Assembly (NCBI GenBank): GCA_963665575.2
Contig: CAXXDW010000006.1
Location: 372,001-436,000, forward strand
Direction: 5' to 3'
Length of the DNA: 64,000 nt
Source of the DNA: Rariloculus sp963665575
GTDB taxonomy: Bacteria > Pseudomonadota > Gammaproteobacteria > Steroidobacterales > Rariloculaceae
In this document: positions 43,608 through 51,847 of the stretch, piece after piece
Numbering within the stretch: the first letter of the stretch is position 1
How the letters are laid out: the number at the start of each line of letters is the position of its first letter
Made by a program: the position numbers and the translations under genes
Notes under the pieces: model-generated
What the model was told of the DNA's origin: nothing
The model's database searches: none
What the model saw: only the letters and a program-made list of their open reading frames with translations

Positions 43608-44948
43608 ATGAGCCGCACGATCGACGAAACCCACGACGCGTCGCGGCGAAGCTGGGTGGAGTCCGCCAATCGGCCGGGCTGCGACTTCCCCCTGCAGAAC
43701 CTGCCGTTCGGGATATTTCGGCGGCAGGGCACGAACGAATCGCCGCACGGCGGCGTTGCCATTGGCGATCGAATCGTCGATGTCGCGGCATGCCGCAATG
43801 TGGGCTTGCTCAGCGGCGCGGCTGAGGCGGCCGCCGAAGCCTGTGCAGATCCCACTCTCAATCGCTTCATGGGGCTCGGCACTGACGCCTGGTCGGCGCT
43901 GCGCCGCGCCGTGTGGCGGCTGCTGCTCGACGGCGACGAGCGTATCCGCGCGCATGCCGACTGGGGGACGCGACTCGTCCCGGAGATGAATACCGCGGAA
44001 CTCTTCCGGCCCGCCACGATCGGCGACTTCACGGACTTCTTCTCCTCCCTGCATCACGCCACCAACGCAGGACGCCTGTTTCGCCCGGATCAACCCGTGC
44101 TGCCGAACTACAAACATGTCCCGATCGCTTACCACGGCCGCGCCTCTTCGGTCGTCGTCAGCGGCACTTCGATCCGGCGGCCCGGCGGGCAAACGCTGGC
44201 GGCCGACGCCAGTCAGCCGACATTCGGGCCGACCCGGGCGCTCGACTACGAAGCGGAGCTCGGGTTCTTCGTGGGCCCCGGCAACGCACTCGGCGCGGCG
44301 CGGCGAATCACCGAAGCCGACGATGGCCTCTTCGGCATGTGCCTGCTCAACGACTGGTCGGCACGCGACATCCAGAAGTGGGAGGCACAACCGCTCGGGC
44401 CGTTTCTCGCCAAGAGCTTCGCGACTTCGATCTCGCCCTGGATCGTGACCTTCGAGGCGCTCGCTCCGTATCGCGTACCGGCGTGGGCAAGGCCCGACGG
44501 CGATCCGGCACCGCTGGCCTACCTCGATCATGGCCCCGCGATAGAGCGGGCCGGCGTTGACGTGCGCATCGACGCGTTCCTGTCGACGCCCGAGATGCGC
44601 GCGAACGGAATCGCGCCGGCGCGCCTGAGCCACGGCCGGTCCGCGGATCTCTACTGGACGCCGGGCCAGCTCCTGACCCACCACGCAAGCAACGGCTGCG
44701 ACATGCGCCCGGGAGACCTGCTGGGCTCCGGAACGGTGTCCGGCCCGAAACGGGAAAACGAAGGTTGCCTGCTCGAGCTCACGCGCGGCGGCCGCGAACC
44801 GATCGCGCTGCCGGGCGGCGAAACGCGCCGCTTCCTCGCCGACGGCGACGAGGTGATCCTCGAAGGCCATTGCGAAGCGGAAGGGTTCGCCCGGATTGGC
44901 TTTGGCGCGTGCCGAGGACGTATCCTGCCCGCTCAAGGAAATAATTAA
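43608..44948 (+). CDS. fahA: Fumarylacetoacetase
   Basis: Hydrolyses fumarylacetoacetate to fumarate and acetoacetate, the last step of tyrosine and homogentisate breakdown; cytosolic. The start at 43608 (MSRTIDETHDASRRSW) gives 446 residues, near the usual 420-430. The N-terminal domain (DFPLQNLPFGIF) is followed by the catalytic domain with YHGRASSVVVSGT, the metal-ligand region LDYEAELGFFVG, and LLNDWSARDIQKWEAQPLGPFLAKSF with the conserved Lys and Gln, ending DLLGSGTVSGP. The companion genes (homogentisate dioxygenase, maleylacetoacetate isomerase) are absent from this window, so this copy is isolated from the pathway. Confidence 0.96.
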   Translation: MSRTIDETHDASRRSWVESANRPGCDFPLQNLPFGIFRRQGTNESPHGGVAIGDRIVDVAACRNVGLLSGAAEAAAEACADPTLNRFMGLGTDAWSALRRAVWRLLLDGDERIRAHADWGTRLVPEMNTAELFRPATIGDFTDFFSSLHHATNAGRLFRPDQPVLPNYKHVPIAYHGRASSVVVSGTSIRRPGGQTLAADASQPTFGPTRALDYEAELGFFVGPGNALGAARRITEADDGLFGMCLLNDWSARDIQKWEAQPLGPFLAKSFATSISPWIVTFEALAPYRVPAWARPDGDPAPLAYLDHGPAIERAGVDVRIDAFLSTPEMRANGIAPARLSHGRSADLYWTPGQLLTHHASNGCDMRPGDLLGSGTVSGPKRENEGCLLELTRGGREPIALPGGETRRFLADGDEVILEGHCEAEGFARIGFGACRGRILPAQGNN

Positions 44949-44960
44949 GGAGAAACCGTC

Positions 44961-45884
44961 ATGCGCAAGCTCATCGTGTCACTCATCGTACTGGCGGCAA
45001 TGAGCGCTCAGGCGCAAGACGACGGTTCGGACGCGCTGCTGCGCGGCCTGGCCGATGCCGCTCCGCCGCTTGCGATGGAGCGCGTCGTGGTCGAGATCAC
45101 GCCGTCGCTCGAGATCGAGGAATTCGTGGGCGTCTCCGTCGACGAGAGCGGCAACGTCTACGTCTTTCAGCGCGGCGACGCGGCCGACCCGATCATCGTC
45201 GTGGACTCCAGCGGCAAGGTGCTGCGCTCTTTCGGAAGGGGCCTCTTCGCTCGACCGCACAGCGTCCGGGTCGATGCGGCCGGCAACGTCTGGGCCGTCG
45301 ATTCGAACACCTCGAAGATCGTCAAGTTTTCGGCTGACGGCGAGGTGTTGCTCGAGATCGATGTCGGGGACGTGCCGGATCCTGATGCCGTGTCGTGCGC
45401 GGCAGCGGATGTCGCTTTCGGCGACGATGGGCTCGTCTATGTGGCCGACGGTTACTGCAACGCCCGCATCGTCGTGTATGACTCGAGCGGCGGGAAGGTC
45501 GGCGAGTGGGGACGCGCGGGCACCGGCCCGGGGGAGTTCAACCTGCCGCACGGGATTGCGGTGAGCCCGGAGGGCGATGTCTACGTGGCCGACCGCGAGA
45601 ACGGCCGCGTGCAGTGGTTCACGAGCGAAGGCGAATACCTCGGCGAGTGGCAGTACGGCGGCCGCGTGTTGAGCGTGGCGTTCTCGCCGGACGGGGAGTT
45701 CTACGTGAGCGCGGAGCCCAAGGGTGCGCCACAGATGGTGGAGGCGATGGTACTCAAGATCGATCGGGCCGACGGCAGCGTCGTCGGAAGAATTGACGAC
45801 TTCGGGCACGAGATCGCCGTAGGCGCCGACGGGTCCCTGTTGCCGGCCAGGATGTCAGCTCCGATCGTGGTCTATCGGCCCTGA
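44961..45884 (+). CDS. Secreted NHL-repeat protein
   Basis: Exported beta-propeller protein of 307 residues. The signal peptide is MRKLIVSLIVLAAMSAQAQ. Repeats with the NHL pattern follow: GVSVDESGNVYVFQRGDA, SVRVDAAGNVWAVDSNTS, GTGPGEFNLPHGIAVSPEGDVYVADRENGR. The pattern matches the fold of peptidyl-amidating lyase (PAL), including H and C positions near ADGYCNARIVV, but lyase activity cannot be claimed. It follows the fumarylacetoacetase gene by 12 bases with an AAGGAGAAA ribosome-binding site. Its 3' end overlaps the convergent sulfotransferase gene by 13 bases. Confidence 0.85.
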   Translation: MRKLIVSLIVLAAMSAQAQDDGSDALLRGLADAAPPLAMERVVVEITPSLEIEEFVGVSVDESGNVYVFQRGDAADPIIVVDSSGKVLRSFGRGLFARPHSVRVDAAGNVWAVDSNTSKIVKFSADGEVLLEIDVGDVPDPDAVSCAAADVAFGDDGLVYVADGYCNARIVVYDSSGGKVGEWGRAGTGPGEFNLPHGIAVSPEGDVYVADRENGRVQWFTSEGEYLGEWQYGGRVLSVAFSPDGEFYVSAEPKGAPQMVEAMVLKIDRADGSVVGRIDDFGHEIAVGADGSLLPARMSAPIVVYRP

Positions 45885-46822
45885 CCCGGCACGGGGCCGC
45901 CCGAGTACGTCCACTGCAGCGCGGTCCCGTCGCCCAGGACTTCATTGCCGAACCGGCGGATCTCGGCGGCCATCTCCGGCGTGACGCCGTCCTCGCGCGC
46001 CGAGCCTGCCTTGCCCTTGCGCACCATCGCGCCGGGATTCAGCAGCGGCTCGCCGCTTGCAAGGAATCCCTCAAACTTGCGGCCGTGCCGTTTCATCCAC
46101 GGGAACGACGTGTAATCGAGTATGACGGGCCATTCGCTGTCCGCCGGCTCGTAGCCGAGGAATTCCGATACCCGGCGCACTGAGCCCGCGTGGTCGCGCT
46201 TCATGTCCGCAAAATGCATGAGCAGGACGTTGGGCTCGTGACGCAGCGGCCACCACGCTGCGACGAAACCGAACACCACGTCGCGGATCATCGGCTTGGC
46301 CATGTTCTCGAAGAACGTCGCCAAGTCGGGCGCCGCGACCATGGCCTTGTCGAGATTCCACAGTTCGAACCAGGCATCGGTGTGAGAGTTGATGAACGGG
46401 TGCATCGAAGCGAGTACTTCCTCGGGATTTCTCACCACGACAATGTAACTGACGTCGGTGCCGGAGCCTGCGGCATGAAACGGCAGCGGACCCGATGGCG
46501 AATGCGTCTTGAACGCGCGGCGCCGGTGATCGGGCATCGCGTCGATGACTGCGGCAAGCTCCACCGGCGTGACCCCCGGTTCCGGCACGAACTCCAGCCA
46601 CGGCACTTCAGCGTAGATGGACTCGAACTCGGGATCCCCGCCGGTGCGCAACTGATGCACGATGTTCATCATCCACGTCGTGCCGCTCTTGACGGGCACG
46701 GACACGACGATGTCGCCGTCTCGCCAGGCGACAAGTTGCTGGATCTCGGGATTGACCCACGGAACGCCCGGCTCTTCCGGCGGGGCTGCCCGCCCGGCCG
46801 ACAACGCGCTGTGCTCGTTCAT
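45872..46822 (-). CDS. Sulfotransferase domain protein (PAPS-dependent)
   Basis: Cytosolic sulfotransferase of 316 residues resembling eukaryotic-type cytosolic SULTs. The PAPS 5'-phosphosulfate loop is VPVKSGTTWMMN (residues 42-53), and the 3'-phosphate site appears as YIVVVRNPEEVLASMHP with the conserved R-N-P and Ser. A C-terminal RKGKAGSARE matches the R-K-G-x-x-G-x-W motif, with the Trp altered. The catalytic His is probably in RAFKTHSP. It transfers sulfate to a hydroxyl of a small molecule; the acceptor is unknown. It faces the NHL gene and overlaps its end. Confidence 0.92.
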   Translation of the reverse strand: MNEHSALSAGRAAPPEEPGVPWVNPEIQQLVAWRDGDIVVSVPVKSGTTWMMNIVHQLRTGGDPEFESIYAEVPWLEFVPEPGVTPVELAAVIDAMPDHRRRAFKTHSPSGPLPFHAAGSGTDVSYIVVVRNPEEVLASMHPFINSHTDAWFELWNLDKAMVAAPDLATFFENMAKPMIRDVVFGFVAAWWPLRHEPNVLLMHFADMKRDHAGSVRRVSEFLGYEPADSEWPVILDYTSFPWMKRHGRKFEGFLASGEPLLNPGAMVRKGKAGSAREDGVTPEMAAEIRRFGNEVLGDGTALQWTYSGGPVPGQGR

Positions 46823-46918
46823 GCGCGCGAAGCTACGCGCAGCTCAGGCGATGCGCAAGCGGACCAGGGCGGAATCAAGCCAGCGGAGACCGTTTTCGTC
46901 AGTTTCACCGGGACACCG

Positions 46919-47848
46919 TCAGGTCACGACGCGCGCTTCCGACCTGACGCGCCTGAACGTCGCGTACTCCCGCCAGAGAATCAGGCCACCGGCGGCAACG
47001 ACGAGCGGCGCTCCGGCCCAGGTGGCGACGTGAGGTATCTCGCCGAACAGGAAAAATCCCATCGCAACCGCGATGAGCAAGTTGATGTAGTCGAGCGGCG
47101 CGACGAGCGAGGCCTCGGCATAGCGGTAGGAATGGGTCATCAGCAACTGCCCGACTACGCCGAAAACCCCGATGAGCCCGATCAGCAACCACTGCGCGGG
47201 AGTGGGGTTCGGCCAGCCCTGAAACAGCGCGCTGAGTGCGGACAGCACGGTCGACGTCAGGAAGAAGTAGAACGTGATGGTGACGACGTGCTCCTGCCCG
47301 CTCATGCGGCGCAGGAGCATCTGCGCGAAGGCGGCAAGCACGGCCGCCGCGAAACCGACACCGACGCCGATCACGGCGCCGCGCGCTCCTGTCAGTTCCG
47401 GTCCGATGATGATCAGCACACCGGTGAAGCCGACGCCGAGCGCAGTCCACCGGTAGCCATGGATGCGTTCACCGAGAAACAGCATCGCGAGCAGCGTCAC
47501 GAACAGCGGAATCGTGAACGAGATCGCCGTCATCTGCGCAAGCGGGATCATGGTCAGAGCGACGAACCAGCAGAACATCGCGGTCGATCCGGCCACGGCC
47601 CGGTACGCATGCGCCTTCCAGTTGCTCGTCCTGAGCAGCGTCAGCCCTTCGCCGCAAAACGCGATGCCGACAACGACAAGTATCGAGATGACACCGCGGA
47701 AGAAGATCGTCTGGCCTGCCGGGATCGCCGACCCCAGGTACTTCACACAGGCGACCATCGCCGCCAGGCAAAGCACGGATGCCAGCCGCAACGCGATACC
47801 GAGGACCGGCCTGTGCGAACGAAATCGGTTCGGGGACACGGCCGGCAT
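46919..47848 (-). CDS. EamA/DMT superfamily transporter
   Basis: Inner-membrane exporter of 309 residues with ten hydrophobic segments in two five-helix EamA repeats (about 18-150 and 160-295). Motifs include FFRGVISILVVVGIAF and FTIPLFVTLLAMLFLGERI in the first half, and DYINLLIAVAMGFFLFGEIPHVATW in the second, where the L-G-E / F-G-E positions are the family hallmark. Relatives export metabolites, amino acids or S-adenosylmethionine; the substrate is undetermined. It is transcribed alone, 96 bases beyond the sulfotransferase gene on the same strand. Confidence 0.92.
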   Translation of the reverse strand: MPAVSPNRFRSHRPVLGIALRLASVLCLAAMVACVKYLGSAIPAGQTIFFRGVISILVVVGIAFCGEGLTLLRTSNWKAHAYRAVAGSTAMFCWFVALTMIPLAQMTAISFTIPLFVTLLAMLFLGERIHGYRWTALGVGFTGVLIIIGPELTGARGAVIGVGVGFAAAVLAAFAQMLLRRMSGQEHVVTITFYFFLTSTVLSALSALFQGWPNPTPAQWLLIGLIGVFGVVGQLLMTHSYRYAEASLVAPLDYINLLIAVAMGFFLFGEIPHVATWAGAPLVVAAGGLILWREYATFRRVRSEARVVT

Positions 47849-48152
47849 GATAGCGGACGCGCACTGTCAGCAACGCAATCTGCCCGGGCGACGGGCGCAC
47901 GTCGTGACGTGACCGACGCCCGTCTGCCGCGTTCGCCCCCCCGACGGATCCGGCGAACGCGAGCAGCTCGCGGCGGCGGCTGCGCGGCGCGGGCGACTTG
48001 ACGGCGCGATTCGACACCGAGAACATGCGCGGCAGGACGCCCCGTGCGCGCCGGGACGAAACCTGAGAGCCGCGAGTGGCTCACGGTGCTCGACGGGACG
48101 CTCCGCACGCGCCGGGACGAAACACGATCAGACACTGTAAGGAAGGACGGAC
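47849..48152. other. Divergent intergenic region with a two-copy repeat
   Basis: This 304-base stretch lies between the EamA gene and the YciI gene. It holds two 28-base copies (48035-48062 and 48096-48123, 25 of 28 identical, 61 bases apart) that share CGCGCCGGGACGAAAC. On the minus strand the segment 48026-47940 could encode a short Tat-like leader (SRRRELLAFAG), possibly the remnant of a lost exported protein. Confidence 0.6.
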
Positions 48153-48446
48153 ATGCTATTTGTCGCACGATTTTCCGATAAACCGGGAGTGGCCGAGCGT
48201 CGCAACGAATTGATACAGGAACATTTCGCCTGGCTCAGGGGCAACGAGCAGGTGCTCGTTGCCGGCTCGATCCGCCACGAACTCGACGGCGAGTCCCTGG
48301 GCGGTCTCTGGCTCATCGAGGCCGAGAGCAAGGAAGACGCCGAAGCGGCTTTTCAGGACGACCCCTTCTTCGCAAACGGTTTGCGGTCGGGCTTTGAGCT
48401 GTACCACTTCGTCAAGGCCAACGCGGAACGCAAGATCCCGATCTAG
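48153..48446 (+). CDS. YciI family protein
   Basis: Small cytosolic protein of 97 residues with the YciI dimeric alpha/beta barrel fold (ferredoxin-like). It matches across its length: MLFVARFSDKPGVAERRNELIQEH, HFAWLRGNEQVLVAGSI, and ESKEDAEAAFQDDPFFANGL with the conserved D-D-P-F. YciI homologues have weak lyase or chlorophenol-related activity in a few cases; no role is established for most. It has a clear AAGGAAGGAC upstream. It is a single-gene unit followed by repeat copy D. Confidence 0.88.
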   Translation: MLFVARFSDKPGVAERRNELIQEHFAWLRGNEQVLVAGSIRHELDGESLGGLWLIEAESKEDAEAAFQDDPFFANGLRSGFELYHFVKANAERKIPI

Positions 48447-48486
48447 CGGCTCGTGGCGAATGTCGCGCGAGCACCGTGACTGGCGA

Positions 48487-48513
48487 GGCGCCCGGCTGGC
48501 AAGGCGCGAGGAG
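48487..48513 (+). repeat. Dispersed intergenic repeat, copy D
   Basis: Nearly identical (26 of 27) to copy A almost 39 kb away, with core GGCAAGGCGCGAGGAG. It lies in the 132-base convergent gap between the YciI gene and the aldo/keto reductase gene. Confidence 0.75.
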
Positions 48514-48578
48514 TCGCGCTTTCCCCAGGCGCGGCCTTTGGCAGCTGCGGCCGGGTCTGCGTTGAACCGGCGGCGGAG

Positions 48579-49505
48579 TTAGAGCGACTCGAAATAGCTC
48601 AGCATGCGCTGGCGCGCGGCTTCGTCGGGCATCGCGCCGCGCGCCGCGCCGAGATTGTCGATGAGGTAGTCGAGCCTCGCGGTGCCCGGGATCGCCACGG
48701 TGACCGCCGGGTGCGACACCACCCACTTCAGGAAATACTGCGCCCAGGTCTCCATACCGAACTGCGCAGCCCAGTCCGGCAGCGCTCGCGAACCGACCCG
48801 CGCGAAAGTCCCTCCCCTGCTGAACGGCAGGTTTACGACGACGGCGAGACCGAGGTCTGCCGCGAGCGGCAGGATGCGTTCCTCGACGCCCCTGTTGTCT
48901 ATCGCATAGTCGACCTGAATGGTGTCGAGTCCAGGTTCGCGCATCACGATCTCGAAGTCCGCATATTGCGGGTCGAATGAGGTTGTTATCCCGATGTGGC
49001 CCAGCCTGCCTTCGTCCTTCCACTCGCGCACAAGCGCAAGTTGCGTGCGCCAGTCGTTGAGGTTGTGGATTTGCATGAGATCGACGTACTCGGTGCCGAA
49101 GCGCGTCAACGACTGCTGCATCTGGGCGATTCCGGCATCACGGCCGGCCAGCCCGCGCAGCGAGATCTTCGTGGCGATAAAAAGCCGTTCGCGGTTGCCG
49201 AGTTCACGGATGATGTCTCCACAGACCTGTTCGGCCGTACCGTAGGATGGCGCGGTATCAATGACCGAACCGCCGAGCCGCGAGAACGTGTCGAGCACCT
49301 CGCGCAGCGGTCCACGTTCGGCGGCTTCGGTACCGACGTCATAGCGCCGTGCCGTACCGACACCGACGATCGGGACCTCGTAGCCCGTGGTCGGGATTGG
49401 ACGCGAGATAAGCGCGTCTTGCTGGCCGAGAACCGCTCCGGGAATTGCGAGCGAAGCCGCAGCCCCGGCTCCGAGTTTCAGCAGCTCGCGCCTCGTCGTC
49501 GCCAT
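48579..49505 (-). CDS. Tat-exported aldo/keto reductase
   Basis: Oxidoreductase of 308 residues with an unusual export signal: TTRRELLKLGAGAAASLAIPGAVLG is a Tat leader, whereas most aldo/keto reductases are cytosolic. The TIM-barrel catalytic tetrad is visible: Asp in VIDTAPSYG, Tyr in the same motif, Lys in FIATKIS, and His in MQIHNL. The NADP-binding C-terminus reads AIPGTARLDYLIDNLGAA. Tat export with cofactor already bound is plausible. The physiological substrate is unknown. Convergent with the YciI gene, with 11 bases to the upstream hydrolase gene, so it probably shares that transcript. Confidence 0.92.
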   Translation of the reverse strand: MATTRRELLKLGAGAAASLAIPGAVLGQQDALISRPIPTTGYEVPIVGVGTARRYDVGTEAAERGPLREVLDTFSRLGGSVIDTAPSYGTAEQVCGDIIRELGNRERLFIATKISLRGLAGRDAGIAQMQQSLTRFGTEYVDLMQIHNLNDWRTQLALVREWKDEGRLGHIGITTSFDPQYADFEIVMREPGLDTIQVDYAIDNRGVEERILPLAADLGLAVVVNLPFSRGGTFARVGSRALPDWAAQFGMETWAQYFLKWVVSHPAVTVAIPGTARLDYLIDNLGAARGAMPDEAARQRMLSYFESL

Positions 49506-49516
49506 TTGCCGTGCCC

Positions 49517-50515
49517 TTATCGTGTTTCCTGCAGGAAAATCTCGGCCAGCATACAGCGTGCACTGCCGCCCCCGCAGCGCTCGATCGTCGGCAACGGCGC
49601 AACGACGAATTCCGAGAACGTCTCGAGCCTGGCGCGCTGTTCGCGCGACAACGATGCGTGTGCCCGCGCCGAGGCCACGAGAAGACTGGCGCCGGCCGCC
49701 GTTCGAAGCTCGAGCATGTTGCCGGCAAAGTCGTGCATCTGCGCGACGGAGATCTCCACGACCTCGTGACCCGTATTTTCCAGACTCTTGCGCACCGTCT
49801 CGCGATCCGCGTCGTCTCCGATCGCCTCAAGGCAGACGACCGCGTATCTATCGCCGAGCATCATCAGGACATCGGTGTGATAGACGGGATGGCCCTCCCT
49901 GTCTGCAGCGCGAAAACACACCGTCGCATAGCCGAGTTCGCGGCCGAATGCGCGCACGGCCCGGCCTTCGGTTCGCCCCGAGAGGCATGCGTATGCGACT
50001 CGGTTGATTCGGTCGAGCACGAGGCTGCCCGTACCCTCCAGGACGCCCATTCCGGCCTCGGGCGCCGACCAGTCCACGATTCGTTGCAGGTCGAAACCAT
50101 GCACGTCGCGCAGCGCCTCGAGAATGTCGTAACGGACCTCACGCTGCCTGCTCGCGGTGGCCATCCGGTGGACGATGGCCGTGCCGTCGCCGTGAAACGT
50201 CACCCAGTTGCCCGGGAAGACGGCGTCAGGGGTTCGCGGTTCGACCGTATCGTCGAATATGCAGACGCAGACGCCGCGCGCCCGGAGCTTGCGGGCGAAG
50301 ACGTCGAACTCGTCGCGCGCTACCGCCTGCACCACATCGACGTCGAGAGCGCGATCATCGGACTGAAAGGCGTTCGTCGACGCGGTCTCGGCATTGAAAC
50401 CGAAGCTCGCGGGACGAATCATGAGCACGGCTACCGACGCCTGCCTGCGGTCTGTCTTCCGTTCGGCGGCGATCGGACCGGGCCGCCTGGTTCGTGTGGG
50501 AGTTGCCGTCACCAT
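49517..50515 (-). CDS. ctlX: Citrulline hydrolase-like protein (CtlX family)
   Basis: Cytosolic guanidino-group hydrolase of 332 residues. After a variable N-terminus, VLMIRPASFGFNAETASTNAFQ is the family opening. Catalytic residues fit the amidinotransferase fold: D-D near CIFDDTVEPRTPDAVFPGNWVTFHGDG, His in HPVYHTDVLMMLG, and the nucleophilic Cys in GGGSARCMLAEIF near the C-terminus. CtlX cleaves citrulline to ornithine, while close relatives act on dimethylarginine or arginine. The start is taken at ATG 50515; a GTG one codon later is also possible. No ornithine or arginine genes are nearby. Confidence 0.88.
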   Translation of the reverse strand: MVTATPTRTRRPGPIAAERKTDRRQASVAVLMIRPASFGFNAETASTNAFQSDDRALDVDVVQAVARDEFDVFARKLRARGVCVCIFDDTVEPRTPDAVFPGNWVTFHGDGTAIVHRMATASRQREVRYDILEALRDVHGFDLQRIVDWSAPEAGMGVLEGTGSLVLDRINRVAYACLSGRTEGRAVRAFGRELGYATVCFRAADREGHPVYHTDVLMMLGDRYAVVCLEAIGDDADRETVRKSLENTGHEVVEISVAQMHDFAGNMLELRTAAGASLLVASARAHASLSREQRARLETFSEFVVAPLPTIERCGGGSARCMLAEIFLQETR

Positions 50516-50628
50516 CGTTCTACAGGGCAAGGGCCGGCTCGATTGCTTCCGTCCTGCGCAGCCGCTTGCCTTCTCTCGTGTCCTGCCTTGTTGGACAAGC
50601 CAATCGTCCGAATGCTCCCGCTGTGGTC

Positions 50629-51039
50629 TCAGGTCGCCTGGGTTCTTGCCACGACGTAGTCCCCGGCATCCCGGTACGATGCGTGGACGAGTTCGAGCAG
50701 CGCATCGGCGTCGACCTCGACGCCGGGGTGCAGCTTGACGTGGCGCATCCGCTTGCCGCTACCCTGCAACAGCCCCTGTGGATCCGGCAGAAACGCGCCC
50801 ATGAATAACCCGACGTTCACATGCTTGGTGAACGCGCCCACATAGGCGAACGGCACGTCCTCGATGCAGGCGGTCGGGTAACCGTCGTGCAGCAGTTCAA
50901 CGACATCCGTACCGCTGTTGCGGATGCGCGTGAACCACGCCAGCGCGATCGCGCCGAGCGGATCGCTGCGCTCGGCGAACCAGGTCGCGACGGCCGGATC
51001 GCGACGGACTGCGCCCTTGTAGGTCAATCGAATTTCCAT
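50629..51039 (-). CDS. DUF1801 domain protein
   Basis: Small protein of 136 residues, preceded by a strong GAGGTGGGA ribosome-binding site at the ATG 51039. It has the DUF1801 (YdhG-like) pattern: ELLHDGYPTACIEDVPFAYVGAFTKHVNVGLFMGAFLPDP, then GSGKRMRHVKLHPG with the conserved basic R-H-V-K. Members are cytosolic and of unknown function; some are linked to iron or stress. It is separated from the CtlX gene by 113 bases on the same strand, and diverges from the NfeD-like gene. Confidence 0.82.
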   Translation of the reverse strand: MEIRLTYKGAVRRDPAVATWFAERSDPLGAIALAWFTRIRNSGTDVVELLHDGYPTACIEDVPFAYVGAFTKHVNVGLFMGAFLPDPQGLLQGSGKRMRHVKLHPGVEVDADALLELVHASYRDAGDYVVARTQAT

Positions 51040-51260
51040 TCCCACCTCTCCTCGCCCGGCATCGGCCATGCGGACTTCGTGTCGCCTGCGTACATCGCCG
51101 GACGCATTGGGCCGGAACGCAACGGTTGGCGCCTCCGATGGCGGACGCGACGATTCCGGGTCATGAACGGTCCAATACGAGTGCTCGCGGTTCCTGAAAC
51201 GCTCGCGGTGACGCGATAATACGCCCGAGCCTGCCCGGGCGGCCACGAGGATGGACAGCT

Positions 51261-51605
51261 ATGGACTTTCTGAGCGGACTACTGCTGGCGGCGGTCGTGC
51301 TGGTGATTCTCGGTCTCTTCATACGGGAACTCGTCGCAGACCGCCTCGCTACGGGATTCAAGTCCCGCCGGGAGCGGTCGGCAAAAGCCGTCAACGAGTA
51401 CCTCGTAGGGACGACCGGAACGGTCGTCGACCACGTCGGCGACGAAAATGCCCCGCTCAAGGTCCGCATCGGCATCGAACGATGGAACGCGAGAACCGTG
51501 ACCGACAGCGACAGTGCGCCTGAAGTCGGTACCGAGGTCGAGGTTGCGGCCGTCGACGGGCTCGTGCTGACGGTGGTTCCGCGTACTGTGGAATCGTCTT
51601 CCTGA
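51261..51605 (+). CDS. NfeD-like membrane protein (single TM plus OB fold)
   Basis: Protein of 114 residues with an N-terminal transmembrane helix (about 2-23, FLSGLLLAAVVLVILGLFIREL) and a soluble domain. The latter, EYLVGTTGTVVDHVGDENAPLKVRIG then VGTEVEVAAVDGLVLTVVPR, has the OB fold of NfeD C-terminal domains (the G-x-x-G-x-V...G-x-V...V-x-G-x-x-L pattern). NfeD proteins accompany SPFH/stomatin proteins in membrane quality control; no stomatin gene lies nearby, so this short version may act alone. It diverges from the DUF1801 gene. Confidence 0.75.
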   Translation: MDFLSGLLLAAVVLVILGLFIRELVADRLATGFKSRRERSAKAVNEYLVGTTGTVVDHVGDENAPLKVRIGIERWNARTVTDSDSAPEVGTEVEVAAVDGLVLTVVPRTVESSS

Positions 51606-51847
51606 GGCGTGCCCGGGCGAACCCGGCAGCGGCGCCGCAACGCCGCCGGCACGCGAAGCCGGCCGCGAAAGGGATTCGTCCACGCAACTGCGCTTGAAGC
51701 TCAGGCGCGTCGGTTCCAGAATAGCCGTCGAGGCCGGGAGTCTGCGCCGCGGGCGTTTTCACGGCGGCGACATCGAGTTTTCGCTTTCGCAAGTTCCTGC
51801 GGCGCGGGCGCCAAGGCCGTCATCGGTCCGACAAGGGGGATACCGCA

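Noticed and set aside
43251..44936. A 561-codon open frame on the minus strand
   Set aside because: Shadow of the fumarylacetoacetase gene; no recognisable protein features.
46190..48001. A 603-codon open frame on the plus strand
   Set aside because: It runs opposite the sulfotransferase and EamA genes and encodes a low-complexity charged product.
47936..48026. Minus-strand Tat-like leader with a run of seven Gs
   Set aside because: It has no body: the frame continues antisense-like into the EamA gene region without domain features; at best a remnant, so it is only mentioned in the intergenic entry.
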